From assembly GCF_023283825.1 (NCBI RefSeq), contig NZ_JAKILD010000018.1:51944-115943 (forward strand): a DNA stretch of 64,000 nt, in the 5' to 3' direction. Both the position numbers and the translations under genes were made by a program. The notes beneath the pieces were generated by a model that saw nothing but the letters and a program-made list of their open reading frames with translations, was not told the DNA's origin and did no database searches. This stretch comes from Shewanella olleyana. GTDB lineage: Bacteria > Pseudomonadota > Gammaproteobacteria > Enterobacterales > Shewanellaceae. This document shows positions 27,858-37,281 of the stretch, one piece after another. How positions within the stretch are numbered: position 1 is the first letter of the stretch; each line of letters begins with the position of its first letter.

Positions 27858-29000
27858 ATGTCTAATCCTGCTCAAAAAGCCATGAAGTTGTTTGTACAAA
27901 CATTTGGAACTACGGCTGATGACCTGTATCAAGCACCAGGTCGCGTCAATATCATTGGCGAACACACGGATTATAACGAAGGATTCGTTTTACCCGCTGC
28001 AATTAATTTTCACACTGTTATCGCCGTTAAAGAACGTAGCGATAATACTTTCAGAGCTGTTACTGATGCTTTTCCAGGTCAAATTGAACAGTGGAAGTTT
28101 GGTGAAGAAGGCTCTACCCAAGACCAAAGCAGCTGGGGCAAGTATTTAAAAGGATTTACCGCGTCAATGTATCAATCAGGCCTTAAAGCAAAAGGGCTTG
28201 ATCTCGCTATTGTCGGCAATGTGCCTTTAGGCGCTGGCATGTCATCTTCTGCTGCGTTAGAAGTCGCGTTTGGTACTGCGATTAGCTACGCCAGTCAGTT
28301 GCACCTGTCGCCTCTCGCGATTGCTCAAATTGCCCAGCGTGGTGAACATCGATTCATCAAGACTGAATCTGGCATCATGGATCAAATCATTAGTGCCCAA
28401 GCTGAGGCCGATCATGCTTTATTGATTGATTGTTTAGAGCTTGATAGCGATCCAGTCTCGATCCCAGAAAACCTAAGCTTATTGATCGTTGATCCAAACA
28501 TTGATCGTCAAAGCCTCATTGAGCGTTTTGATAAACGCAAACAACAGTGTGCAGAAATCAACGAGTTACTCGCTATAGAATCATTACGTGAAGTGAGCCT
28601 AGTACAACTTAATCGTGAAAAAGATCGATTAGGTGACGAGCTATTTGCCAGAGCTAAACACGTACTGAGTGAAAACCAGCGTACAGTTAATGCCGCTAGA
28701 GCCCTTGGCCAAAATGATATGCCTCGCTTTAGCCAATTAATGGCGCAATCTCATGAGTCGATGAAAACCGACTTTGACATTACCACCCCTGAAATCGACA
28801 CCTTAGTCAGTATCATCAAGCAAGTCATTGGCAATCGTGGCGGCGTGAGAATGAGCGATGGTTGCATAGTCGCATTAATCGATCATGAACTCACTGATGA
28901 AGTGGTGAATGCCATTGAAGATAAGTACTTTAAAGAAACGGCAATTGAAGCCATTATTTACTTATGTTCAGCCAGTGATGGCGCAGGAAGAATTGACTAG
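27858..29000 (+). CDS. galK: galactokinase
   Basis: A 380-residue GHMP kinase that phosphorylates alpha-D-galactose at C1, the first committed step of the Leloir pathway. Galactokinase signature GRVNIIGEHTDYNEGFVLP at about 25-43, the GHMP glycine motif NVPLGAGMSSSAALEVA near 118-134, and the C-terminal GVRMSDGCIVALI are visible. Length is normal. It is followed by galM after a terminator-like hairpin. galT and galE are not in the window, so the rest of the pathway must lie elsewhere. Confidence 0.95.
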   Translation: MSNPAQKAMKLFVQTFGTTADDLYQAPGRVNIIGEHTDYNEGFVLPAAINFHTVIAVKERSDNTFRAVTDAFPGQIEQWKFGEEGSTQDQSSWGKYLKGFTASMYQSGLKAKGLDLAIVGNVPLGAGMSSSAALEVAFGTAISYASQLHLSPLAIAQIAQRGEHRFIKTESGIMDQIISAQAEADHALLIDCLELDSDPVSIPENLSLLIVDPNIDRQSLIERFDKRKQQCAEINELLAIESLREVSLVQLNREKDRLGDELFARAKHVLSENQRTVNAARALGQNDMPRFSQLMAQSHESMKTDFDITTPEIDTLVSIIKQVIGNRGGVRMSDGCIVALIDHELTDEVVNAIEDKYFKETAIEAIIYLCSASDGAGRID

Positions 29001-29030
29001 TTTCAATCAAAGCGACGTTAGGTAACAATC

Positions 29031-29059
29031 AAAAAAGGCTTATTTATTAAGCCTTTTTT
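29031..29059 (+). terminator. terminator between galK and galM
   Basis: Stem AAGGCTTA/TAAGCCTT flanked by A6 and T6 runs. galM, 78 bases on, therefore may rely on readthrough or its own promoter. Confidence 0.85.
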
Positions 29060-29136
29060 ATCAGCTAAATTAACCAAGTTAGTAAAGGCCATAAACAGGA
29101 CATACTCCTTCATAATCTCATCAGGAAGAGGCATAA

Positions 29137-30168
29137 ATGATTCAAATTACGGCATTGGAGCCATGGCAAGATCCCCGTGGTGGCCAGATTGAGCGGGTTC
29201 AATTAGATAATGGCATTATCGCAATCGAAATCCTAAGTCTTGGTGGCATTATTCGCCAATTATCAACTGCCGATAGCCTAGGGAAACATGAAAACATCGT
29301 CTTAGGTTGCGACAGTATTGAAGATTATCTCTCTCAACAAGCCTATCTGGGTGCGATTGCGGGGCGATACTCAAATCGGATTGCTAACGGCCAATTGCAG
29401 TTTCAAGGTCAAAGCTACCAGTTAGACGTAAATCAAGCGACTAACTGCTTACATGGCGGCGCTGATGGTTTTCATTTAAAGCAATGGCACATGCAGGCCA
29501 TAGAAGATGGAGTCAGACTAACGGTTACCAGCCCTGATGGTGAAATGGGCTTTCCGGGAAACTGTGAAGTGCAGCTTGACTACCGCTTAGATGGCAATAA
29601 CTTACTTATTGATATGCAAGCCAAGGTGGATAAAGCGTGCCCAATTAGTTTAACCCAGCACAGTTATTTCAATTTGGAAGGCGCTAACAGTAAAACCAAT
29701 ACCCAACATCAGATCCAAGTGGATGCACAGCAGTATTTACCAATGAATGATGTCGGCGTCCCGATTGGCATTAACTCAGTCACAGGCAGCGATCTAGACT
29801 TATCGCAAACAACATCCTTTGCAGTGCAAACGGAGCGTGCAGTCTTATCTGCAACCAATGGTTTTGATCATTGTTATGTATTAAATAATGATGACGAGAT
29901 AGTCAGATTTGGCTCTATTTCGGCGCCAGCAAGCGGCCGTACAATGACTATTTACACAAACCAGCCTGGAGTACAGGTATACGGCGCGAACTTCCTTGAA
30001 GGTGCTGTTGGTTTTAATGGTGAAGTCTATCAATCACACCAAGCCATCTGTATTGAACCACAAATGCTGCCAGACTCCCCTAACCAACCAGAGTTACCTG
30101 GCGAGCCTTGGATACCAGCAGGCGGCACCTATCATCACTCAAGCCGTTATGAGTTTGGTATCTTATAA
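29137..30168 (+). CDS. galM: aldose 1-epimerase (mutarotase)
   Basis: A 343-residue mutarotase interconverting beta- and alpha-galactose ahead of GalK. Family marks include YLGAIAGRYSNRIANG, NCLHGGADGFH, the catalytic His in LTQHSYFNLEG, and the catalytic Glu in AICIEPQMLPDSPNQP near the C-terminus. AGGAAGAGG precedes the ATG. No signal peptide is seen, so it is cytoplasmic. It pairs functionally with galK. Confidence 0.94.
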   Translation: MIQITALEPWQDPRGGQIERVQLDNGIIAIEILSLGGIIRQLSTADSLGKHENIVLGCDSIEDYLSQQAYLGAIAGRYSNRIANGQLQFQGQSYQLDVNQATNCLHGGADGFHLKQWHMQAIEDGVRLTVTSPDGEMGFPGNCEVQLDYRLDGNNLLIDMQAKVDKACPISLTQHSYFNLEGANSKTNTQHQIQVDAQQYLPMNDVGVPIGINSVTGSDLDLSQTTSFAVQTERAVLSATNGFDHCYVLNNDDEIVRFGSISAPASGRTMTIYTNQPGVQVYGANFLEGAVGFNGEVYQSHQAICIEPQMLPDSPNQPELPGEPWIPAGGTYHHSSRYEFGIL

Positions 30169-30189
30169 ACTCAATTAAAGTCAGCCAAC

Positions 30190-30226
30190 AAAAATGGCGC
30201 TATCCCTTGGATTAGCGCCATTTTTA
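30190..30226. terminator. terminator after galM, shared with the convergent gene
   Basis: Stem AAAAATGGCGCTA/TAGCGCCATTTTT with a 10-nt loop. Symmetric A/T runs allow use in both directions, for galM and for the convergent gene ending at 30246. Confidence 0.92.
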
Positions 30227-30245
30227 TTTATCTCATACCATGACG

Positions 30246-30683
30246 TTAATCATCATCATCTTCACTCATACTCGCTTCGAAGCCAGTATCTTCATAATCC
30301 ATATCGTCATCATTAACACCCATACTGTCATCAATGGGGTCATCTAATGCAGCTGATGGTTTCTTTTTGGGCTCTGGTGCTGAATCAGGTACTGAAGACA
30401 GTTCGATATGTGCTTCATGCTTAGCCATAAATTCAGTTCTTGCCTCTAACCATGCAGCCTCATGCTCAGCTTTGGCTGATTTTAATTGCTCGTTATCCAG
30501 TTCGTGTAGGTTAACTTTAACGATATCTTCAACGTATTCACCGATAGTATTTCGGTTTGCATTGAATAAATATATCCGCCCTGGAGAAGCGTCTGGTAAC
30601 GCGTTGTCGTGGACAACAATAGACGTGCCTCTTGAGGTACGAAGCTCACCAAACCAAACTTGTTTTTTTGCAGTGTTATACAT
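30246..30683 (-). CDS. acidic protein of unknown function, 145 aa
   Basis: From the ATG at 30683 (MYNTAKKQVWFGELRTSRGT) the product is 145 residues. The first 60 residues are compact, with FGELRTSRGTSIVVHDNALP and GRIYLFNANRN. A charged helix follows (LDNEQLKSAKAEHEAAWLEA), then a very acidic low-complexity tail ending SMSEDDDD. I do not recognise a family. The frame extends 22 codons further to a TTG, which looks like leader sequence. It is alone and convergent with galM. No signal peptide or membrane segment. Confidence 0.7.
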   Translation of the reverse strand: MYNTAKKQVWFGELRTSRGTSIVVHDNALPDASPGRIYLFNANRNTIGEYVEDIVKVNLHELDNEQLKSAKAEHEAAWLEARTEFMAKHEAHIELSSVPDSAPEPKKKPSAALDDPIDDSMGVNDDDMDYEDTGFEASMSEDDDD

Positions 30684-31218
30684 ATATGCTAACGCCCTTA
30701 AATCAACACATACCTTTGATAATGCGCTATTGTTAAGCACACAGTTCAATAATTAAACCATGTTCTGAGAGCATGATTAATGGGAATAATTAATCAAAAA
30801 ACGCTGCAAAAATCAATCATTGATTTATGAACCTTTTGATATTTTGAAGTCAGTATTTTCTTTTTTAAACAGAGCTGCTCAATCTTTCGGCCTAAAACAA
30901 TATCGTTCAAAAATCAACCAGCGCCGTCAATTTCAAATTTAGTTGAAAAATGGCAGCCTTCAAGTCGATATTTTGAAAAATACTGTTTTAAAAAACATCA
31001 ATTGAGAACAGAAAAAGGATATCTGCTAAAAATCATTACATTGCGGTGATTTAGCATAAAAAGAGGGCGTAAAATTAGTCTCTGGTGACTTTATGGAGCA
31101 GGTTAACTATAAGTGATAGGCAATGGCGCTAACAGCTTTGGGACTAACATTAACAGCCATGGAGCTATCATTAACAGCAGCAAAACCATCAGGTATGACT
31201 TTGCTGCTAACCTAATGA
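30684..31218. other. non-coding gap, no gene seen
   Basis: About 535 AT-rich bases with no convincing frame. The 11-mer GATATTTTGAA occurs at about 30837 and 30968, and imperfect TAACAGC repeats occur at 31127-31175. I see no clear operator or RNA gene. Confidence 0.4.
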
Positions 31219-32199
31219 CTAAATCAACTTCAGGACGATTTTCCCTTGATGCTGGCCAGACTCCATATATTGGTGGGCCGCAATAACATCATTAAATGCA
31301 AAAACCTTATCCAGTTTAATGCTCATTTTACCTTGCTCGAGTAAAGGCCATATGTGCAGTTTTAGCCCTTGAGCAATTTCGGCTTTAGCTTCAATACTTT
31401 GCGGTCTTAACGTAGAGCCTGTCCAGCGGATCCTTTTAGCCATTAATCTAAAAATATCCACTTCAGCTTTCATGCCTCTTTGCATCGCAACTGACACCAT
31501 TCTTCCGTCCATCGCCACCACTTTAAGGTTACGGTTAACAAAATCGCCACCAGCAATATCAAATACCACATTAACGCCTTCGCCTGCTGTCGCTGCTAAG
31601 ATGGGTTCAACAAAGTCTTCACGATGATAATTAACCGCCACTGCCGCGCCTTGTTCAAGGCAGTATTGACACTTTTCATCAGAACCTGATGTAACAAAAA
31701 CCTTAGCGCCTAATGCACTGGCCATTTGAATAGCAGTGGTACCAATACCACCAGAGCCGCCATGAATAAGCACAGTTTCACCAGCCGTAAGTTCAGCCCT
31801 TACCACCATATTGCCCCAAACGGTAAAACAGGTTTCAGGTAATGCAGCGGCTTGCTCAAAGCTATAGTTTTTAGGTATAGGCAAACAATGACTGGCGTCG
31901 GTAACAACTTGCTCTGCATAACCACCACCTGGCACCAGGGCGCAAACTTTATCTCCGACCTTCCATTGGCTAACATCGCCTGCTACTTCAAGGATTTCCC
32001 CCGCGACCTCTAGCCCTAAAATCGCGCTTGCACCTTTAGGGGCAGGATAAGCTCCTTCACGCTGTTTGATATCAGGGCCATTTACACCTGCAGCATATAC
32101 TTTTATCAACACTTGGCCTTGAGTTAACGGAGCAAGCTCACTGTGACTAAAAGACATCACTTCAGCACTACCCGTTTTGTCAAACGAGACATGTTTCAT
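31219..32199 (-). CDS. NAD(P)H-dependent quinone oxidoreductase (zeta-crystallin/PIG3 type)
   Basis: A 326-residue medium-chain dehydrogenase/reductase lacking the zinc ligands of alcohol dehydrogenases. The catalytic N-terminal fold has VKVYAAGVNGPDIKQREGAY-like sequence (residues 30-50) and GLEVAGEILEVAG. The Rossmann NADPH motif is VLIHGGSGGIGTTAIQMA near residues 145-162. It resembles QorA/PIG3 quinone reductases, which reduce quinones or enones. It stands alone on the minus strand with no adjacent regulator. Substrate is not predictable. Confidence 0.9.
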   Translation of the reverse strand: MKHVSFDKTGSAEVMSFSHSELAPLTQGQVLIKVYAAGVNGPDIKQREGAYPAPKGASAILGLEVAGEILEVAGDVSQWKVGDKVCALVPGGGYAEQVVTDASHCLPIPKNYSFEQAAALPETCFTVWGNMVVRAELTAGETVLIHGGSGGIGTTAIQMASALGAKVFVTSGSDEKCQYCLEQGAAVAVNYHREDFVEPILAATAGEGVNVVFDIAGGDFVNRNLKVVAMDGRMVSVAMQRGMKAEVDIFRLMAKRIRWTGSTLRPQSIEAKAEIAQGLKLHIWPLLEQGKMSIKLDKVFAFNDVIAAHQYMESGQHQGKIVLKLI

Positions 32200-32381
32200 A
32201 CAGCAAATCCTTATTAAAGTGTAATTAGGTAAACTCTACTGACATTGCCACCCGCCAGTGATACTACTGATACTACTGATACTACAACCTAAATAATGAC
32301 TGGTATCACTACAAAGTCATTTTTCAATGGGTTGTTTGTATCTGGTAGGCGCATAAAGGTAATTATTATTAAACTTTATCT

Positions 32382-32647
32382 TATACCCAAACAACCTGAA
32401 GATACGTGTTTCAGAGCTTCACCGTGTTTTCAATACTAGGCGCGTTAATGCGGTAATGTAGGTACCTTATAAATTAGCGCAACAACGTAGTGGGAACACG
32501 GTGAAACTCCCTGAGGGCAAGTTTTACACGCGTTTATGCTGCGTTATTGATTTTGAAAAGGGAATAACCATTACCCGCAATCAATGCCTTGCCTAAACGC
32601 GTGTAAATTCTTGCTGAAATCGAGTATCTTCAGGTTGTTTGGGTATA
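32382..32647. mobile_element. MITE-like element with 24-bp perfect terminal inverted repeats
   Basis: The left end starts TATACCCAAACAACCTGAAG and the right end is its exact reverse complement (CTTCAGGTTGTTTGGGTATA), 24 bp perfect over 266 bp. Inner arms nest inside: TTCACCGTGTT/AACACGGTGAA, and TTTACACGCGTTTA-like arms around 32525 and 32593. No frame codes for a transposase. TA is present at both outer ends. It lies between the quinone oxidoreductase promoter and a divergent SBP-like gene. Confidence 0.8.
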
Positions 32648-32810
32648 TAGTGTCGACATGAGTTACTATATATACCAATATGCTTAACGTTAACGACTTT
32701 TTCGCAATTAACATCTCTCAAATACCCTTCCATGAGTATAATCTCGTTAATAAAGGTTTTGACGTGACACTTTTGCCAAACTACTTCGACTAACTGGAAA
32801 TAACATCATT

Positions 32811-33602
32811 GTGAAAATGACACTAAAAACAGCTTTAGCCAACGTTGTAAAATATTGCATCACTTTATTGCTGTGCTTTGGCGCATTCTCTGCGTCTGTT
32901 TCAGCTAAACCCCTTTTAATCGCCTCCGATATTTGGTGTCCTTATGTTTGCGAAGGTCAAACGGGCTACGTCACCGAGTTAACTCAACGTGCTTTTGCAG
33001 AAATGGATCAGCCGGTACATTTTATAGCCGTACCGTTTAATCGTGCACTTAAAGAAGTACAGCAGGGTAATATTGACGGCATTTTAGCAGTGACCCCTGA
33101 GCATGTAGCCCAATATAATTTATTCACCGATGAAATCATTATTGGTTATGCCAGTAAGGACTTTTTCACCACTAAGAGTTTTCCTTGGAAATTTACCCAA
33201 TTGGAAGACTTAGATAATGTGCAGGTTGGCATTATTCGTAGCTATGATTACGGCGAACGCTTAAACAATAAAATAGCTCATTCAAATCGTTTTTACTTTG
33301 CCTCAGGTAATCAACCTTTATCCATGAATATCCAGCGCCTTATCAAAGGTCGATTCCAAGTCCTGCTTGGTAATAAAGTGGTCATTGAAAACACTGCAGA
33401 AAAGTTAGAGCTAGCAGACCAAATCCGTTATGTCGGCTCTTTTGGTGAACCATTACCTTTGTATGTCGGCTTTAATGCAAATAACACCCAAGTAGCAAAA
33501 ATGTTTGCGAGTGGCTTAGAGAAACTAAAGCAAACTGGCGAGTTCCAGCAAATTTTGGACAAGTACAACATCGAAGAAACTGCAGCGACTCCTTTCCTGT
33601 AA
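32811..33602 (+). CDS. periplasmic solute-binding protein, family 3-like
   Basis: A 263-residue protein with a signal peptide (hydrophobic LLLCFGAFSASVSA, cleavage near residue 32) and a family-3 solute-binding fold: LLIASDIWCPYVCEGQTGYV, FNRALKEVQQGNIDGILAVT, and a C-terminal FASGLEKLKQTGEFQQILDK. It lacks a lipobox. No permease or ATPase is adjacent, so it may be an orphan binding protein, or a sensory partner rather than a transporter subunit. The two cysteines in WCPYVCEG could form a disulfide. Starts at GTG; an ATG lies two codons on. Confidence 0.82.
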   Translation: MKMTLKTALANVVKYCITLLLCFGAFSASVSAKPLLIASDIWCPYVCEGQTGYVTELTQRAFAEMDQPVHFIAVPFNRALKEVQQGNIDGILAVTPEHVAQYNLFTDEIIIGYASKDFFTTKSFPWKFTQLEDLDNVQVGIIRSYDYGERLNNKIAHSNRFYFASGNQPLSMNIQRLIKGRFQVLLGNKVVIENTAEKLELADQIRYVGSFGEPLPLYVGFNANNTQVAKMFASGLEKLKQTGEFQQILDKYNIEETAATPFL

Positions 33603-33794
33603 CGAATAGTTTTCTCAGTCACGAGTAAGACTTAACTACATTTCATTGAAAACCCATCAAAAAAGCACTTTTACCATGTAACCACTTGTTTATTAGCAGC
33701 TATTAATAAAAAAGCTTACCTCAACTCTTCTATTTTATTTAGCCATTACTGATATTAGCAAAGCTTTTAACCGCACTAATCAAAATAAGTTACA

Positions 33795-33817
33795 AAATGT
33801 GTACTTTTAACACATTT
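33795..33817. promoter_or_regulatory. dyad AAATGTGT-N7-ACACATTT
   Basis: A perfect 8-bp-arm inverted repeat with a 7-nt spacer, about 190 bases before the M1 peptidase start. The remaining 33603-34008 gap shows no gene. The regulator is unknown. Confidence 0.45.
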
Positions 33818-34008
33818 GTTATCGCTGGGTGTACAATCTATTTTCGGTTTTATAAAGCCTCTACATCACTCAGCATTGATAGCCTTAAATTGAAAATAAA
33901 CGTCACGAACACATGAGTCGGACACTGCTATTTCTGCCTGAACCATCTTTAAAAATTATAAAAACATGTGGCATTTAAGCTTAAAAAAGTGACCACCTCG
34001 GAGCAAGC

Positions 34009-36465
34009 ATGAAACTGTATTCTCAGGCTATCGCACTAGTATTTGGCCTAATTTATCTTCCTTTAGTGAGTGCATCCCCTATTGAACAAACTAAAGGTGA
34101 CTTTGAAGATAAGTTTCGTCAATTAGAAGAAAGTCACCCAACACCTAATGATTACCGTAATGCTGCGGGTGAGCCAGGTAAGGATTATTGGCAACAGCAG
34201 GTTGATTACAACATCAACGTAAAGCTAGATGAAACTAAGCGCCGCATTTCAGCAAATCAAACCATTACTTACCATAACAACTCACCTTATACACTTAAGT
34301 ATTTATGGATCCAGCTCGAGCAAAACCGCTTCAGTCCTGACTCTATTGCTGAACGCAGTAGCACCTTTTCAGGCCTTGGTAATAACGCCAGTGCTTCAGC
34401 GAAAGCTCAGGATAAGGCGCCTGCTAAGATTAACTTATCCACCTTACGTCGCCAGCAGTTTATGGACGATGTTGAGTTAGGTTACGAGCTTGCCAATATC
34501 ACCGATGCCAAAGGCAAAGCCTTGCGTTATGTTATCAATGGCGCACAAATGCGCATTGATTTACCCAAGCCACTTAAGCCAAATCAAACTACCAAAGTGA
34601 AAATGGATTTTGAGTTTAATATCCTTGAAGAAGATGCTGTAGGCGCACGTTCAGGTTACGAGCACTTCCCTGATGATAAACGTGAAGGCGGCAATGATAT
34701 CTTCTTACTAGCCCAGTGGTTTCCACGCGTATCGTCTTATTCAGATTACGAAGCTTGGCATAACAAAGAGTTTTTAGGTCGTGGCGAATTTACCCTTGAG
34801 TTCGGTAACTACGACGTAAAAATGACCGTGCCTAGCGATCATATTGTCACCGCAACTGGCGTATTACAAAACCCGAAAAAGGTACTGACGAAAACTCAGC
34901 GTAATCGTTTAGAAGATGCGAAAGATGCCAAGCGCCCTGTGTTTATTGTCTCAGCGGATGAAGCCTTAGAGAATGAATCTAGCACTCAGTCAGGCCAAAA
35001 AACTTGGCACTTTAAAGCTGAAAATGTCCGTGACTTTGCTTGGGCATCATCACGTAAATTTATCTGGGATGCTAAAGGCTATCAGCAAGGTGGCGACACC
35101 ATGCCTGAAGTCATGGCCATGTCGTTTTACCCTAAAGAAGGTGGTGAACTTTGGGAGAAGTACTCCACTGAGTCTGTCATCCATACTATGGAAGTCTACT
35201 CACGCTTTACCTTTGACTACCCTTACCCAACAGCCATTAGTGTTAACGGGCCTGTTGGCGGTATGGAATACCCGATGATCAGCTTTAATGGTCCACGAAC
35301 CATTTGGCATGAAGATGGTCCTCGTAGTTACACCTTATCTGAAAAACAATTCTTAATTGGCGTGGTGATTCACGAAGTAGGTCATAACTACTTCCCGATG
35401 ATTGTGAACTCAGATGAACGTCAATGGGCTTGGATGGATGAAGGCTTAAACAGCTTTTTAGACGGCGTAGCCAGTAAAGAGTGGGATCCTGATTTAGCTT
35501 GGGGGCGCGAGCCAAGTGACATCATCGAATACATGAAGTCTAACGTGCAAGTACCTATCATGACGCAATCCGATAGCATCTTAAAGTACGGGCCTAACGC
35601 GTATACTAAACCTGCTGCTGCGCTTAATATCTTGCGTGAAGTGGTGTTAGGTCGCGAGCTGTTCGACTTCGCTTTTCAAGAGTACTCTCGCCGCTGGGAA
35701 AACAAACGCCCGACGCCTTATGATTTTTTCCGCACCATGGAAGAAGCCTCTGGCGTGGATTTAGATTGGTTCTTCCGTGGTTGGTTCTACACCACAGATC
35801 ATGTGGATATCAGCATTGATAAGGTGTACCAATTACGTTTAGACACCAAAAATCCTGATATCGATTTTGATCGTCTACGCCAAGAAGAAGCCGATAAGCC
35901 AACCTCATTATTTATTCAAAATAACCAGCAAGCAGGCATGAAGCCTTGGGTAGACTTAAACGGTGACTTAGCCGATTTTCATGACGAAAACGACCGCTTT
36001 ACTGTGACCAATAAAGAGCGTAATAAGTACCAGTCGACCATGGCTAAACTTAAGCCATGGGAACGTAAAGCACTCGCTCGAGCATTAGAAGAAGACAAAA
36101 ACTACTATGTGATGAACTTCTCTAACATTGGTGGTCTGGTTATGCCAATATTACTTGAGATGACCTATGCTGACGGTACTACAGAAAAGCTCACTTTACC
36201 TGCCGAAATCTGGCGCCGTTCACCTCATGCTGTGAGTAAATTGATTGTCACTGAAAAGTCACAGCAACTGGTCTCTGTTGAAGTCGATCCAAGCTGGGAA
36301 ACCGCTGATGTGGATATTGAAAACAACCATTATCCGCGTAGAATTATCCCGTCACGTATTGAAGCGTATAAAAAAGAAAAACGTAAGGGTAAGCACCGCC
36401 GTGATGTGATGCATGACATCAACACCGAAGTGAAAGAACCTGAGGCGAAGGAATATAAGAAGTAA
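34009..36465 (+). CDS. M1 family zinc aminopeptidase, secreted
   Basis: An 818-residue M1-type metallopeptidase. A signal peptide (MKLYSQAIALVFGLIYLPLV, cleaved near SAS) directs export. The N-terminal beta domain (50-300) precedes the catalytic domain with VGGMEYPMISFNGPR (GAMEN-like substrate motif) and the zinc site His455-Glu456-x-x-His459 with Glu478 eighteen residues on. A long C-terminal domain ends in a K/E-rich tail. The GxMEN motif reads GGMEYP, so exopeptidase specificity may differ from classical aminopeptidase N. Its TAA overlaps the ATG of the next gene by one base. Confidence 0.92.
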   Translation: MKLYSQAIALVFGLIYLPLVSASPIEQTKGDFEDKFRQLEESHPTPNDYRNAAGEPGKDYWQQQVDYNINVKLDETKRRISANQTITYHNNSPYTLKYLWIQLEQNRFSPDSIAERSSTFSGLGNNASASAKAQDKAPAKINLSTLRRQQFMDDVELGYELANITDAKGKALRYVINGAQMRIDLPKPLKPNQTTKVKMDFEFNILEEDAVGARSGYEHFPDDKREGGNDIFLLAQWFPRVSSYSDYEAWHNKEFLGRGEFTLEFGNYDVKMTVPSDHIVTATGVLQNPKKVLTKTQRNRLEDAKDAKRPVFIVSADEALENESSTQSGQKTWHFKAENVRDFAWASSRKFIWDAKGYQQGGDTMPEVMAMSFYPKEGGELWEKYSTESVIHTMEVYSRFTFDYPYPTAISVNGPVGGMEYPMISFNGPRTIWHEDGPRSYTLSEKQFLIGVVIHEVGHNYFPMIVNSDERQWAWMDEGLNSFLDGVASKEWDPDLAWGREPSDIIEYMKSNVQVPIMTQSDSILKYGPNAYTKPAAALNILREVVLGRELFDFAFQEYSRRWENKRPTPYDFFRTMEEASGVDLDWFFRGWFYTTDHVDISIDKVYQLRLDTKNPDIDFDRLRQEEADKPTSLFIQNNQQAGMKPWVDLNGDLADFHDENDRFTVTNKERNKYQSTMAKLKPWERKALARALEEDKNYYVMNFSNIGGLVMPILLEMTYADGTTEKLTLPAEIWRRSPHAVSKLIVTEKSQQLVSVEVDPSWETADVDIENNHYPRRIIPSRIEAYKKEKRKGKHRRDVMHDINTEVKEPEAKEYKK

Positions 36466-36974
36466 TGTCACGACAATTTATCGCTGTCGCCTTTTTGATA
36501 CTTATTGCCGCAATGAGCATTTGCGGCAAAAGCTGGGCGCACCAACAAAAAGAAAGCTACAGCAATGTGCTATTTAACGAGCGAACTGGCAATTTAGAAG
36601 TTCAGCACAGGTTCTATTTACATGATGCAGAGCACGCTGCTAAACGCCTTTTCGATAGCAATGTTGATTTATTGAAAGAGCCAGTGAGCCGAGAAGCTTT
36701 TGCTTATTACGTGCAAGATAAGTTTCATATTGCCGATAATAACCAACAAGTGATTAAGCTCAATTTTGTTGGTACTGAGGTAGAAGGTAAATACCTATGG
36801 GTTTATCAAGAAACCCAGATTAATCATCAAACCATGAATAGCTTTTATATTAAAATGGAAAGCTTGCAAGAGCTTTGGCCAAGCCAGCTTAACTACATTA
36901 ATGTTGAACGTGAAAAGCAGGTGAAGTCATTAAGACTTGGTGCTGGCGATGCATGGCAGCACTTAACTCTTTAG
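36465..36974 (+). CDS. DUF6702-like periplasmic protein
   Basis: A 169-residue protein with a signal peptide (AVAFLILIAAMSICGKSWA, cleaved near AHQ). The mature part looks like the DUF6702 family: NVLFNERTGNLEVQHRFYLH, then FAYYVQDKFHI and a C-terminal IKMESLQELWPSQLNYINVE. The function is unknown. Its start codon overlaps the M1 peptidase stop (TAATG), so the two are translationally coupled and probably work together in the periplasm. Family assignment is from memory and moderate. Confidence 0.75.
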   Translation: MSRQFIAVAFLILIAAMSICGKSWAHQQKESYSNVLFNERTGNLEVQHRFYLHDAEHAAKRLFDSNVDLLKEPVSREAFAYYVQDKFHIADNNQQVIKLNFVGTEVEGKYLWVYQETQINHQTMNSFYIKMESLQELWPSQLNYINVEREKQVKSLRLGAGDAWQHLTL

Positions 36975-37022
36975 CTATTAGCGGCGAACCCGAAACAGTT
37001 AGCTCAAAATCATTAACACTTG

Positions 37023-37048
37023 AAAGAGACCTTAGGGTCTCTTTTTTA
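37023..37048 (+). terminator. terminator after the M1/DUF6702 operon
   Basis: Stem AAGAGACC/GGTCTCTT with TTAG loop, followed by TTTTTT. Confidence 0.9.
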
Positions 37049-37097
37049 TTCGCTTTAGCTACCCTCACCTTACCTAGCGCACGTTTGTTTTCATAAT

Positions 37098-37111
37098 TTG
37101 ATCTAGCTCAA
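37098..37111. promoter_or_regulatory. FNR/EtrA-like site upstream of the DUF1538 operon
   Basis: TTGATCTAGCTCAA matches TTGAT-N4-ATCAA in nine of ten conserved positions. It lies about 170 bases before the first gene of the operon, in the only sizeable promoter region available. Confidence 0.45.
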
Positions 37112-37281
37112 AAATAGCGCAACTTTTGTTAAATTCTTGTTGTTTAAAGTTATCAGGTTGGCACACTGAAGATAGTGATATAGAAAATTAAGCTATAAAT
37201 ATACTTCAGATAGAACCAGTTAGTTATCACCTAAGCTGTTGTAATATTGTTCTTTAATTATGTGTATTCACAGGAGGTGGA

